Assembly: GCA_946414315.1 (NCBI GenBank) | Contig: CAMKNZ010000005.1 | Location: 1-64,000, forward strand | Origin: an uncultured Clostridia bacterium | GTDB lineage: Bacteria; Bacillota; Clostridia; Christensenellales; Aristaeellaceae | DNA length: 64,000 nucleotides | Reading direction: 5' to 3' | Shown here: piece after piece, positions 1 through 8,457 of the stretch | Layout of the letters: the number at the start of each line of letters is the position of its first letter | How positions within the stretch are numbered: position 1 is the first letter of the stretch | Program-made: the position numbers and the translations under genes | The notes under the pieces: model-generated | What the model was told of the DNA's origin: nothing | The model's input: the letters and a program-made list of their open reading frames with translations, nothing else | Databases searched by the model: none

Positions 1-54
1 GCCGATGGTACTTGGCTGGTAACGGCCCGGGAGAGTAGGTCGCCGCCGGATCCC
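1..54 (+). rRNA. rrf: 5S ribosomal RNA, 3' end (partial)
   Basis: The first ~54 bases match the conserved 3' half of bacterial 5S rRNA: GCCGATGGTA near the start, then GGGAGAGTAGGTCGCCGCC before the end. The 5' part lies outside the window, so this is the tail of an rRNA operon read on the + strand. The exact mature 3' end is uncertain by a few bases. A terminator follows directly. Confidence 0.93.
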
Positions 55-60
55 AATAGA

Positions 61-85
61 TCACCTGCGAAAGCAGGTGATTTTT
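61..85 (+). terminator. Terminator of the rRNA operon
   Basis: TCACCTGC and GCAGGTGA pair around a GAAA loop and are followed by TTTTT. The hairpin sits inside a larger perfect 12-bp inverted repeat, GGATCCCAATAG at 48-59 against CTATTGGGATCC at 86-97, so the whole block could fold as one long stem. Confidence 0.85.
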
Positions 86-86
86 C

Positions 87-245
87 TATTGGGATCCTGG
101 CGGCGCGCCCCCGCAACCTCAATCGTCGCACTGCTCGCTTGGCGCGCTTCGCATTGCTCGTTTCGATTGACTCGCTCACCTCGTTTTTCGCCTTCGGCGA
201 ATGCCCCACTGGGGCACCACTCGGATCGCTCCCCGGATCCCATAT
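87..245. other. Non-coding spacer after rRNA operon
   Basis: No convincing gene. The stretch is G+C-rich with many short CGCT/GCTCG-like words and small hairpins (GCCCCACTGGGGC, CGCCTTCGGCG). The 5S-end word CGGATCCCA recurs at about 233-241, again followed by a terminator, as if the end of the rRNA unit had been duplicated. Open frames here have neither a ribosome site nor recognisable protein content. Confidence 0.6.
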
Positions 246-273
246 AGCCTGTTGAGAAATCAACAGGCTTTTT
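246..273 (+). terminator. Second terminator downstream of 5S
   Basis: AGCCTGTTGA pairs with TCAACAGGCT around a GAAA loop and is followed by TTTT. Together with the hairpin at 61-85 it forms a tandem stop for the strong rRNA transcript and insulates the gene at 381. Confidence 0.85.
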
Positions 274-287
274 CATATATCTTCAGC

Positions 288-316
288 TTGAAAATATTTC
301 AAAAGTATGACATAAT
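288..316 (+). promoter_or_regulatory. Promoter of the L,D-transpeptidase gene
   Basis: A -35 box TTGAAA (288-293) and -10 box CATAAT (311-316) are separated by 17 bp, a good housekeeping sigma factor match. It lies 65 bases ahead of the start codon at 381. Confidence 0.6.
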
Positions 317-380
317 GTATATAATTCGTGACAAACAAATCCTGAACGTGTCTTAACCATCCATGAAGGAGGAAGTGTAC

Positions 381-1937
381 ATGAAAAAACTGTTGGCAAT
401 GCTGACCGCGCTGGTCATGATCCAGTCCTGCGCCGCCTGCCTGGCGGAAGGCACGGCTGAAAAAGCGCTGACCCTGGAAGAAGCGGTCGATCTCTATGAT
501 GAGTACACGGGCCGGATCATCGAACCGGAAGACGAGATCAAATATCAGATCGGCACGACGGAATACGGCCTGCTGGATCCCATGGACGTGGATCCGACGG
601 AATATATAGACAGCCTGCGGAAGGCGAAAATTGTCGAGGCTGACATCAAGGAAGCCCCGGAAGGCGAATATGTGTTCATCCTTTTCCCGGACCAGGCACA
701 GTTTGATTTCTTCCAGGGTGAAGCGGAAAAGAATTATGTCCGGATCCGGCTGTTCAGTGACACGGATGCGAGCATCCTGGTGAGGGCGGAGTTCCCTGAG
801 GATTTCGGCATGACGATCAGCGGCCTGGTACAGATGTGGGCCAACGAACTGGCAAATGCGAACGGGATCCCGGTGGAAGATGAAGAAACCGCGGCCACGC
901 TGCCTGTACCGGAAACCGGATGGCTCCGGGACAGTGTTGACGGCGCGGTGTGGATGGATGACCGGGCTTCCCTGGAAGTGGTTCAGGAGGATGACGGCTT
1001 CAAAGTACTGATTCTTTGGGGCAGCAGCGCTTGGGAGACGACTGAGTGGACCTATGCCTGCGAATATGAGCCGGAAGAAGACCGGCTCGTCGCCATCAGC
1101 GTAATCTGCGATGACGTGGTGTATGACGAAAACGGGAACGAGACCCGTACGACCGTGCTCGACCAGGAATGCGAGACCATCTTCGCGCCGAACGACAACG
1201 GGGAACTCGTGATCACGAACGCGGCGGACGAGCAGCTGGAGGGGAAAGCCTTTACCATGATTCCCCTGGAAAAGGAAGACGCCGGCCTGCATGCGGATAT
1301 CCAGCATGTGACCGATTCCCCCGAATGGGTCGCGAACCTGCCTGCCGCGCAGGACGCCGAACAGCTCTTTGTGGTCGCCGGCATCGGCATGGACAAGACC
1401 ACGGCTTATATCTCCATGCATTATAAGGATGAAAACGGGACCTGGAAACAGATCCTTTCCACCCCCGGCTACGTCGGAAAGCTCGGTATGTGCGCGGATG
1501 AGGACCATAAGGAAGGCTGCTCCCAGACGCCCGTCGGCGTGTATCGTTTCAACAAGGCATTCGGCATCGCTGCCGATCCCGGCTGCGCCATTCCCTATAC
1601 CCAGGTGGATGAGAACACTTACTGGTCCGGCGATCCGGACCGGCAGTACAACCAGATGGTGGACATCCGCGACGTGCCGGACCTGGTTATGGACGACAGC
1701 GAGCACATTGTGGATTATGAATACCAGTATCAGTACTGCCTGAACATCAGCTTCAACGAGGACGGAACGCCGGGCCGCGGTTCCGCGATCTTCCTCCACT
1801 GTCTGGGCCCGGTCAAGCCCTGGACCGGCGGCTGTGTGGCCGTGCCCGAGAACATCATGAAGCTGATCATGATGAACGTCCGGGAGGATTGCGTCGTCGT
1901 GATCGACACGGCGGAGAACCTGGGCATCTCTTTCTGA
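381..1937 (+). CDS. Secreted L,D-transpeptidase family (YkuD-like) protein
   Basis: A 518-residue exported protein with an N-terminal signal peptide (about residues 1-23, ending ACLAEG). The C-terminal ~180 residues match the YkuD fold of the COG3786 type: GSAIFLHCLG with His473, then PWTGGCVAVPE with the presumed nucleophile Cys485. Family members cross-link peptidoglycan or anchor proteins to it outside the membrane. The middle (residues ~30-320) is not recognised and may be a wall- or substrate-binding part. The start at 381 is chosen because AAGGAGG (366-372) sits 8 bases upstream; an in-frame ATG at 363 precedes the ribosome site. The gene stands alone between a promoter at 288 and a terminator at 1959. 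The spacing between His and Cys differs from classical YkuD, so activity is inferred. Confidence 0.85.
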   Translation: MKKLLAMLTALVMIQSCAACLAEGTAEKALTLEEAVDLYDEYTGRIIEPEDEIKYQIGTTEYGLLDPMDVDPTEYIDSLRKAKIVEADIKEAPEGEYVFILFPDQAQFDFFQGEAEKNYVRIRLFSDTDASILVRAEFPEDFGMTISGLVQMWANELANANGIPVEDEETAATLPVPETGWLRDSVDGAVWMDDRASLEVVQEDDGFKVLILWGSSAWETTEWTYACEYEPEEDRLVAISVICDDVVYDENGNETRTTVLDQECETIFAPNDNGELVITNAADEQLEGKAFTMIPLEKEDAGLHADIQHVTDSPEWVANLPAAQDAEQLFVVAGIGMDKTTAYISMHYKDENGTWKQILSTPGYVGKLGMCADEDHKEGCSQTPVGVYRFNKAFGIAADPGCAIPYTQVDENTYWSGDPDRQYNQMVDIRDVPDLVMDDSEHIVDYEYQYQYCLNISFNEDGTPGRGSAIFLHCLGPVKPWTGGCVAVPENIMKLIMMNVREDCVVVIDTAENLGISF

Positions 1938-1958
1938 ACCGTATCAGCAGGACAACAG

Positions 1959-1990
1959 AACCGGCACCGCATGGCTGCGGTGCCGGTTTT
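1959..1990 (+). terminator. Terminator after the L,D-transpeptidase gene
   Basis: AACCGGCACCGCA pairs with TGCGGTGCCGGTT around TGGC and runs into TTTT. It lies 21 bases past the stop codon at 1937. Confidence 0.85.
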
Positions 1991-2002
1991 CTGTTTCTCA
2001 GG

Positions 2003-2650
2003 TTATTTTTTCCTTGCCTTGTAGTCCGCGTCAATGTTCCGCTTCCAGTCGCCGGTCAGCGGCCTGCAGCTGCGGACAGTGCGGACGGCCTCGCTGACCT
2101 CTGCGTAGTTCAGCGCCTGGCCCATGGAGTCGTTGACAAAGTTGACGGCGCGGTCCTCGGCGATGCCGAAGCGGCCGGCGGTTTCCACGGCGTCGATGTT
2201 CGCGCCCAGGAACAGGAATTCCCAGCCGTATTTCGTCTTCTGCTTTTCCACCATGGCCTTGACCTCGTCGCTCGAATAACAGCGGCTGGCGTTCTCCATG
2301 CCGTCCGTCGTGATTACGAAGACCGTATGCTCCGGCCGGTCTTCCTCCCGGGCGTACTTGTGGACGTTGCCGATGTGGTGGATTGCTCCGCCGATTGCGT
2401 CGATCAGGGCGGTGCAGCCGCCTACGCAGTACTGTTTGTCCGTCATCGGTTCGATCTTCTGCAGGTCCACCCGGTCATGGATTACCGTGCTCCTGTTTGC
2501 AAACAGCACCGTGGAGACGAGGGCTTCGCCCTCTTCTTTTTTCTGCCGTTCAATCATGCTGTTGAAGCCGCCGATGGTATCCGCTTCCAGCCCGGCCATG
2601 GAGCCGCTCTTGTCGAGGATGAAGACCAGTTCTGTCAGATTCTTTTTCAT
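2003..2650 (-). CDS. von Willebrand factor A domain protein
   Basis: A 215-residue cytoplasmic protein that is almost entirely one vWA domain. The MIDAS metal site is visible as DKSGSM (DxSxS) near residue 13, followed by a strand-helix pattern and FVITTDGMENAS, which supplies the later MIDAS Asp. No signal peptide or membrane segment. The start at 2650 is chosen because AGGAGGGG lies just upstream; an upstream extension to 2752 would be Arg/Pro-rich and lack a ribosome site. It follows the macro-domain gene by 103 bases on the same strand. vWA proteins of this size often work with partner proteins in stress or nucleotide-signalling systems; the specific role here is unknown. Confidence 0.85.
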   Translation of the reverse strand: MKKNLTELVFILDKSGSMAGLEADTIGGFNSMIERQKKEEGEALVSTVLFANRSTVIHDRVDLQKIEPMTDKQYCVGGCTALIDAIGGAIHHIGNVHKYAREEDRPEHTVFVITTDGMENASRCYSSDEVKAMVEKQKTKYGWEFLFLGANIDAVETAGRFGIAEDRAVNFVNDSMGQALNYAEVSEAVRTVRSCRPLTGDWKRNIDADYKARKK

Positions 2651-2753
2651 GATAAAACCCCTCCTGTCCGGATTTTGCGGGGGAGCTTTCCGCTCCCTGC
2701 ACGCATATCTTACCGGAAACAGGAGGGGCACAGGTCGCCCGGCAGGCGACAAA

Positions 2754-3851
2754 TCACATCTTCATGCCGGAGCCCAGCAGCGGCTGGTCAAACTCAAACA
2801 GCACTTCGTTGATTTCAAAGATGTTGTAATTCCCGTGGCTGATGCAATATTCCAGGATGAGGTCGAAGTCGTTGCTGCGGGTCAGGGAAAAACCGGCTTT
2901 TTTCAGCAGTTTTTTGGTTTCCGGCAGCGAGAGCTCCAGCGCTACCGCGAAGGCGAGCACCGTGGGTTTACTGGGCTGATAATCCGGGTTGGTGCGGATC
3001 TTGCTGAACAGCTTGCGGTCAATGTTGGCTTTCTTGTAGCAGTAAGCATCGGTCCATTTTCTTTCGTCGATCAGCCGCAGCAGCGCCTCGGAGAAACTTT
3101 CGTCGGTCTTTTTCAGAATCTTTTTCCAGTCCGGCCCGGCGCCCATCGCCGGGGCCGGCATATTCGCCATCAGGTCGGGAGGCGCTTCGCTTTTGCAGGC
3201 GTCTTCATAGATCGATTGGCTGATCTCCATATCCAGGTCCAGCGCCGCTTTTTCGTCCGTCTGCCAGAGGTTTTCCCGGGCGTTTTCCGTCCGCCTTCTC
3301 CTGCGGATGCGGGTTTCGGCGTAGGCGTCGTCGATGTATTCCCGGATATCGCGGAAGAGCTTCCGGCCGGTGATCAGGGACTCATGGCCGAACACGACGA
3401 GATACACCGTCATGTCGTGGTCCAGCAGGAACCGGGTGATCTCATCCACGGCAACGGACAGCGCCTCGTCCTTCGGATAGCCGTAGGCGCCGGTGGAGAT
3501 CATCGGGAAGGCCACGCTCTCGCAGCCGTTTTCCGCCGCCAGTTCCAGGGAATGCCGGTAGCAGCCGGCGAGCAGTTCTTTCTCCCCGTTGGATCCTCCG
3601 TGCCAGATGGGTCCGACCGTGTGGATCACATACCGGGCGGGCAGGCGGTACCCTTTGGTGATCTTCGCTTCCCCGGTTTCGCAGCCGCCGAGCGTGCGGC
3701 ATTCCTCAAGGAGTTCGGGCCCGGCCGCCCGGTGAATGGCGCCGTCCACGCCCCCGCCGCCCAGCAGGGACCGGTTGGCCGCGTTTACGATGGCGTCCAC
3801 GTTCATTTTGGTAATGTCGTTCCGCACCATTTCAAATGGCATATATTTCAC
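2754..3851 (-). CDS. Macro domain protein with C-terminal helical domain
   Basis: A 365-residue protein. Residues ~1-170 are a macro domain, which binds or hydrolyses ADP-ribose derivatives: [29 protein letters not shown] and the loop ISTGAYGYP are all present. After a linker, residues ~255-365 form a separate all-helical domain ([17 protein letters not shown]...[14 protein letters not shown]), a helix-turn-helix-like module often fused to macro domains in Firmicutes. The vWA gene follows on the same strand, so the two are probably expressed together. This pairing resembles modules discussed for Ter-type stress systems (family knowledge). The ligand and reaction are not shown by the sequence. 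Confidence 0.85.
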   Translation of the reverse strand: MKYMPFEMVRNDITKMNVDAIVNAANRSLLGGGGVDGAIHRAAGPELLEECRTLGGCETGEAKITKGYRLPARYVIHTVGPIWHGGSNGEKELLAGCYRHSLELAAENGCESVAFPMISTGAYGYPKDEALSVAVDEITRFLLDHDMTVYLVVFGHESLITGRKLFRDIREYIDDAYAETRIRRRRRTENARENLWQTDEKAALDLDMEISQSIYEDACKSEAPPDLMANMPAPAMGAGPDWKKILKKTDESFSEALLRLIDERKWTDAYCYKKANIDRKLFSKIRTNPDYQPSKPTVLAFAVALELSLPETKKLLKKAGFSLTRSNDFDLILEYCISHGNYNIFEINEVLFEFDQPLLGSGMKM

Positions 3852-3863
3852 ACTCCCTTTTTT

Positions 3864-3893
3864 TGATTTTATCAGAGCGGGCGGCGTTTCCGC
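3864..3893 (-). promoter_or_regulatory. Promoter of the macro/vWA gene pair
   Basis: On the - strand TTGCGG (3893-3888) and TAAAAT (3869-3864) are spaced 18 bp apart, immediately upstream of the macro gene. Confidence 0.45.
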
Positions 3894-3908
3894 AACCGGT
3901 GTTTTTCA

Positions 3909-3937
3909 TTGATGATCAACGGGAAGAATGGTATAAT
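3909..3937 (+). promoter_or_regulatory. Promoter of the pullulanase gene
   Basis: TTGATG (3909-3914) and TATAAT (3932-3937) are separated by 17 bp, about 60 bases ahead of the pullulanase start codon. It is divergent from the macro-gene promoter. Confidence 0.7.
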
Positions 3938-3996
3938 CCAAAGCAGGGACAATGCTGTGAAAAGATACGATATACAGAAACCGGGAGGGATCGGAC

Positions 3997-6588
3997 ATGA
4001 AGAGATTCGGATGTATGCTGACCGCATTGCTGCTGGCGTTCACGCTGCTGGGCGGAACCCCCGCCCGCGCGGAAGAGTATTCGCTGCCCCGGGAGGAAGG
4101 TACCCGCCAGGTGGTCTTCTACTGGAACGGGGACGGCGCGGATTATGAAACCTGCGATATGTGGATCTGGTATCCCAACGCTGATGGCCACGGATACCTG
4201 TTCCATCCCTGCGAATACGGGGCCAAGGTTGTGCTGAACGTGCCGGAGAGCGAGAGCAAGGTCGGCTTTATCGTCCGGCGGAACTGTTCCGATCCGGGCG
4301 GCGCAAGCTGGGGCGAAGCCACAAAGGATTACGACGGAGATCGCTACGCCGAGCTGGACGGGGACGTGACAGAAGTCTACCTGAAACCCGGAGACGGAAA
4401 CATGTACAAAAGCAGCAACGGCGGAAAAACGCTGTATCAGGAGAAGAAGATGACGCTGGCGGGAATTGTTGAAATGGACCAGATCCAGTATTTTCTGAGC
4501 CCGGCCGTGCGTATCGAATCCCTGGACCAGGTGAAGGTCACCGAAAAGGAAACCGGAAGGCAGCTGGAAGTGATCGGCCTGTCCAGCCTGAACAACAATG
4601 TCATCACCGGCAAGATCACCGTCGGGGAGGAACTGGACCTGTCCCGGGTTTATACGGTTGAGATCGAAGGTTTCGAACCGCTTGACGCCGTGCCGACGAG
4701 GGTCTTTGATTCAGCGGCGTTTAAGGAAAATTATCTCTACGACGGGGACGACCTGGGTGCGGTGCTGACCGAAACCGGCTCGTGTTTCAAGGTCTGGGCG
4801 CCCACGGCAAGCCGGGTGCAGGTTCTGCTGTATGCCGGGGATTCGGACGAAACGCCGGTGGAAACCGTCGAAATGGTCCGGGGAGAAAAAGGCGTCTGGA
4901 CGGCGGAAGCCCAAAGCGGCGCCATGACTTATTATACCTATAAAGTGACGACCGCCGTCGGGGAACAGGAAACCGTGGATCCCTACGCGAAGGCGGTGGG
5001 GGTAAACGGGAACCGGGGCGTGATTGTGGACCTGCGGGAAACGGATCCGGAAGGGTTCGGGCAGGATACATTTGTTGACAGCATCAACGCGTACAATGAG
5101 GCGGTTATCTGGGAAGTCCACGTCCGCGACTTTTCCAACAAGCTGGCCTCGTCAAAATACCCGGGCAAATACCTGGCCTTTACCGAACACGGACTGACGA
5201 ACGCCGCGGGCGAGCCGGCCGGTATCGACTACCTGACGGATCTGGGGATCACCCATGTCCATCTCCAGCCGGTTTATGACTATGCTACTGTGGATGAAGA
5301 ATCGGACGAGCCGCAGTTCAACTGGGGATACGACCCGAAGAATTACAACGTTCCGGAAGGCAGCTACGCCACGGACGTGCTGGACGCGCGGGTCCGGATC
5401 AGGGAGTTCAAGCAGATGGTCCGGGCGCTGCATCAGAGCGGCCTGGGTGTGGTGATGGACGTGGTGTATAACCATACCTACGACGGGAACTCCTGCCTGA
5501 ACAAGGTCGTGCCGTATTACTACTACCGTTTTGACAGCGTGGGAGACTGGTCCAACGGTTCCGGCTGCGGAAACGAAACCGCTTCGGACCGGGCGATGTT
5601 CCGGAAGTATATTGTCGATTCCGTCACCTACTGGGCGAAGGAGTACCATGTGGACGGTTTCCGGTTTGACCTGATGGCGCTCCATGACATTGAAACCATG
5701 CAGGCGGTCGAGGAGGCTGTGCACGCCGTCAATCCCAAAGCAATCATCTACGGGGAGGGCTGGACCGGCGGCACGACGCCCCTGAACCCGAACCTGCAGG
5801 CAAACCAGGCGAACATCAAACAGGTCAAGCCGTCGGAAGGCGCCATCGGTGCGGTTGCGGTGTTCAACGACAGCATCCGGGACGGGCTGAAGGGCAGTGT
5901 GTTCAACGCGAAAGAAAAGGGCTATATCAGCGGCAAGGTCAGCAAAGGCCTTGCCAGCCAGGTGGTCTTCGGCCTGACCGGCGGCGAAAAAAACAAGGCG
6001 GTTTCCTGGTCCGTGAAAGATAACGCCGTAATCAACTATATGGCCTGCCATGACAACCATACCCTGTACGACCGCCTCCTGTCGTCCAACGGGGACGATC
6101 CGGAAGCAGAACGCCTGAAGATGAACCGCTTCGGCGCGAGCATCATCATGATCGGCCGGGGCATTCCCTTCTTCCTGGCCGGGGAGGAAATGCTGCGCTC
6201 CAAGGGCGGCGATTCCAACAGCTATAAGTCTTCGGACGAGGTCAACAATATCCGCTGGGACGATCTGACCCCCGGCAGCGAAGTCATGAACATGCGGGAC
6301 TTCTACCGCAGCCTGATCAGGATCCGGAAGGAGAACAGTTTCATCACCGCCGGGGAGATCGGATGCGAAGTCCTGGATGACTGCTCGATTGAGGTTCGCT
6401 GGACGCAGGAAGGAAAGCTGACAGCTTACGCGTTCATTAATCCCGGCGCGGACCGGCAGGTTACCCTGCCGGAGGGGGAATGGGAAGCGCTGCTCCTGAA
6501 CGAGATGATCGAACCGGACAGCGTACAGCCGATCTCCGGAACGATAACCGTGCAGGGTCGTACGGTGCTGCTGCTGATTGCACAATAA
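3997..6588 (+). CDS. pulA: Secreted type I pullulanase (GH13)
   Basis: An 863-residue exported enzyme that hydrolyses alpha-1,6 branch points of pullulan, amylopectin and limit dextrins. Signal peptide: residues 1-26. Order of domains: a starch-binding CBM41-like region (~30-130), a linker domain, a CBM48-like region (~250-345, CFKVWAPTASRVQVLLYAG), then the GH13 barrel. The pullulanase signature appears as FNWGYDPKNYNVPEGSY. Catalytic groups: DVVYNHTY, GFRFDLMALHD with nucleophile Asp558, IIYGEGW with acid Glu587, and CHDNHTLYDRL with Asp686. The length suits secreted pullulanases. It has its own promoter at 3909, and the next gene starts 16 bases later, so they may share a transcript. It implies use of dietary starch. 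Confidence 0.95.
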   Translation: MKRFGCMLTALLLAFTLLGGTPARAEEYSLPREEGTRQVVFYWNGDGADYETCDMWIWYPNADGHGYLFHPCEYGAKVVLNVPESESKVGFIVRRNCSDPGGASWGEATKDYDGDRYAELDGDVTEVYLKPGDGNMYKSSNGGKTLYQEKKMTLAGIVEMDQIQYFLSPAVRIESLDQVKVTEKETGRQLEVIGLSSLNNNVITGKITVGEELDLSRVYTVEIEGFEPLDAVPTRVFDSAAFKENYLYDGDDLGAVLTETGSCFKVWAPTASRVQVLLYAGDSDETPVETVEMVRGEKGVWTAEAQSGAMTYYTYKVTTAVGEQETVDPYAKAVGVNGNRGVIVDLRETDPEGFGQDTFVDSINAYNEAVIWEVHVRDFSNKLASSKYPGKYLAFTEHGLTNAAGEPAGIDYLTDLGITHVHLQPVYDYATVDEESDEPQFNWGYDPKNYNVPEGSYATDVLDARVRIREFKQMVRALHQSGLGVVMDVVYNHTYDGNSCLNKVVPYYYYRFDSVGDWSNGSGCGNETASDRAMFRKYIVDSVTYWAKEYHVDGFRFDLMALHDIETMQAVEEAVHAVNPKAIIYGEGWTGGTTPLNPNLQANQANIKQVKPSEGAIGAVAVFNDSIRDGLKGSVFNAKEKGYISGKVSKGLASQVVFGLTGGEKNKAVSWSVKDNAVINYMACHDNHTLYDRLLSSNGDDPEAERLKMNRFGASIIMIGRGIPFFLAGEEMLRSKGGDSNSYKSSDEVNNIRWDDLTPGSEVMNMRDFYRSLIRIRKENSFITAGEIGCEVLDDCSIEVRWTQEGKLTAYAFINPGADRQVTLPEGEWEALLLNEMIEPDSVQPISGTITVQGRTVLLLIAQ

Positions 6589-6604
6589 AAGGAAAAACAA
6601 AGCG

Positions 6605-7297
6605 ATGAGGATCATATTTGTCCGGCACGGAGAACCGAACTACGCTCTTGACTGCCTGACGGAACGGGGCCGGATCCAGGCGAAGGCCGCCGCGGACCGG
6701 CTGAAGGAGGAAGGGATCGAAGAGATCTTTTCCTCGCCCCTGGGCCGCGCGGCGGAAACGGCTGCCTTTACGGCGGAAGCGCTGAACCTTCCTGTAAAAA
6801 CGCTGGATTTCATGCGGGAACTGCACTGGGGCAGTATCGACGGCACGCCGGTTCCGGCTGACGGACATCCCTGGGACCTGGCGGACATGCTGGCCGCAGA
6901 TGGCCGGGACCTGACGGACCCGGCCTGGCGGGAGCATCCGTATTTCAGCAATAACCTGGTGACCGCGGAAGCGGACTGCGTCGCGCAAAAAACGGACGAG
7001 TGGCTGCTGTCCCTCGGCTATGAGCGCTGCGGCGCCTATTACCGCTGCGTCCGGCCGGATGACATCCAGCGGACGGTTGCGCTCTTTTCCCACGGCGGGT
7101 CTTCCGCCGCGGCGATGGGGCATATCCTGAACCTGCCGTTCCCCTACGCCTGCGGGCTGTTCCACCTGGAGTTCACCGGCATCACGGTGATCCGGCTGGA
7201 CCGGAACCCGGGGATGCAGCGGCTGCCCTGCCTGGAACTGGCCAACGACGGGAGGCATATCCGCGGGAGCCGGTATCACCGGCTCGCAGACATGTGA
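6605..7297 (+). CDS. Histidine phosphatase family protein
   Basis: A 230-residue cytoplasmic enzyme of the phosphoglycerate mutase-like histidine phosphatase superfamily. The phosphohistidine motif is VRHGEPN near residue 6, and the second catalytic His is in FSHGGSSAAAMG. The substrate cannot be told from sequence; cobalamin-pathway phosphatases and sugar phosphatases share this fold. The start at 6605 gives a protein opening MRIIFVRHGE, as is usual. It follows pullulanase by 16 bases and precedes the capA-like gene by 8, so the three probably form one transcript. Confidence 0.9.
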   Translation: MRIIFVRHGEPNYALDCLTERGRIQAKAAADRLKEEGIEEIFSSPLGRAAETAAFTAEALNLPVKTLDFMRELHWGSIDGTPVPADGHPWDLADMLAADGRDLTDPAWREHPYFSNNLVTAEADCVAQKTDEWLLSLGYERCGAYYRCVRPDDIQRTVALFSHGGSSAAAMGHILNLPFPYACGLFHLEFTGITVIRLDRNPGMQRLPCLELANDGRHIRGSRYHRLADM

Positions 7298-7305
7298 GGT
7301 GGAAG

Positions 7306-8397
7306 ATGAAAAGGTTTGGAGCGGTCCTGCTGGCCGCGGTGCTGCTGGTTCCGGCTTTCGCGGGGGCGTCCGGTTCGTGGACGACCCTGACCGTGAAGGA
7401 CGGACCGTCGGAGCAGGCCTACCTGGTGCAGGAGTATACCGGCACGGTCCGGATTACCTTCCTGGGGGACTGCACCCTCGGCGGGGAGGAAAAATCCCGG
7501 AACCTCTACCGGGGTTTTGTGAAGACCGTCGAGCGGAACGGGTACGCCTGGCCTTTCCGGAACCTTACCGCGCTGACCGCGCAGGATGACCTGACCGTGG
7601 CCAACCTTGAGGGCGTGCTTTCCGACAGGGAACTGAACAAAGTCAGCAAAGAGTTCAACTTCAGGGGGTCCACGGCCTATACGGAGATCCTGAAAGAGGG
7701 CTCCGTGGAATGCGTCACTTTGGCGAACAATCATTCCCATGACTACGACAGGGCCGGATATGAGGATACTGTCCGGGCGCTGGAGGATGCCGGCGTGGCG
7801 TATTTCTGCACGGACAGCATGGCCGTCTGGCGGAATGACGACGGCCTGATGATCGGTTTCCTGGGTGTTTCCGGCTCCCTGTCCGGCAGCCGCGCCAGGT
7901 CCTATGAGGAACAGGCGCGGGTCCTGAAATCCATGGGCTGCGCCGCCGTGATCACGGTGATGCATACCGGAACGGAATATGAAACTGAACCCGACGGATA
8001 CCAGCGGCAGGTTGTGAACCGGGCGCTTTCCTGCGGGACGGACCTGATCATCGGCCATCATCCCCATGTGGTACAGGGCTATGAGGTCCGGGACGGCGTG
8101 CCCGTGGTCTACAGCCTGGGGAACTGCGTCTTCGGCGGCAACACCAATCCGCGGGATCACGACGCCCTGGCGGTGCAGGCGGACCTGTCTTTTGAGGACG
8201 GGGAGCTCACCGGGATCACCCTGCATTTTTACCCGGTCTCAGTCTCCGGCGAGGAACACTACAACGACTATTCACCGGTCCTGCTTTCCGGGAAGGACGC
8301 GGAGCGGGTGCTGCAGAAAATGGAAACATCCACCGGCGTTTCTCCCGGTGCTTTTACGGAAGGCGAGGGGGCCGCGGTCACCGTTCCGGTGCCGTGA
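7306..8397 (+). CDS. CapA-family (poly-gamma-glutamate synthesis-like) exported protein
   Basis: A 363-residue exported protein with signal peptide (~1-20). The body matches the CapA/PgsA metallophosphatase-like fold: ITFLGDCTLGG, VANLEGVLSD, CVTLANNHSHDYDRAGY, TVMHTGTEYE and IIGHHPHVVQGYEV keep the usual Asp, Asn and His metal ligands. In Bacillus such proteins take part in poly-gamma-glutamate capsule synthesis, but no capB/capC partners are present, so the role here is open. ATG at 7306 is preferred over the GTG at 7294 because the GAGGTGG ribosome site lies between them. Confidence 0.88.
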   Translation: MKRFGAVLLAAVLLVPAFAGASGSWTTLTVKDGPSEQAYLVQEYTGTVRITFLGDCTLGGEEKSRNLYRGFVKTVERNGYAWPFRNLTALTAQDDLTVANLEGVLSDRELNKVSKEFNFRGSTAYTEILKEGSVECVTLANNHSHDYDRAGYEDTVRALEDAGVAYFCTDSMAVWRNDDGLMIGFLGVSGSLSGSRARSYEEQARVLKSMGCAAVITVMHTGTEYETEPDGYQRQVVNRALSCGTDLIIGHHPHVVQGYEVRDGVPVVYSLGNCVFGGNTNPRDHDALAVQADLSFEDGELTGITLHFYPVSVSGEEHYNDYSPVLLSGKDAERVLQKMETSTGVSPGAFTEGEGAAVTVPVP

Positions 8398-8402
8398 ATC
8401 CC

Positions 8403-8431
8403 TTGCTTATTCATCCGACTCCTCTTATAAT
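8403..8431 (+). promoter_or_regulatory. Promoter of the metallophosphoesterase operon
   Basis: TTGCTT (8403-8408) and TATAAT (8426-8431) with a 17-bp spacer, 26 bases before the GTG start at 8458. It probably drives the close-packed genes up to 12673. Confidence 0.75.
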
Positions 8432-8457
8432 ATGAACAGGAAAGAGGTGTATGGATC

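Noticed and set aside
61..276. Open frame on the - strand after the 5S gene
   Set aside because: It has no recognisable protein content or ribosome site and spans two terminators and repeat-rich spacer.
273..1799. Long - strand frame opposite the L,D-transpeptidase gene
   Set aside because: The + strand frame has a signal peptide and YkuD motifs; the long opposite frame is a by-product of G+C-rich codon use, as also seen opposite lacZ, htpG and others.
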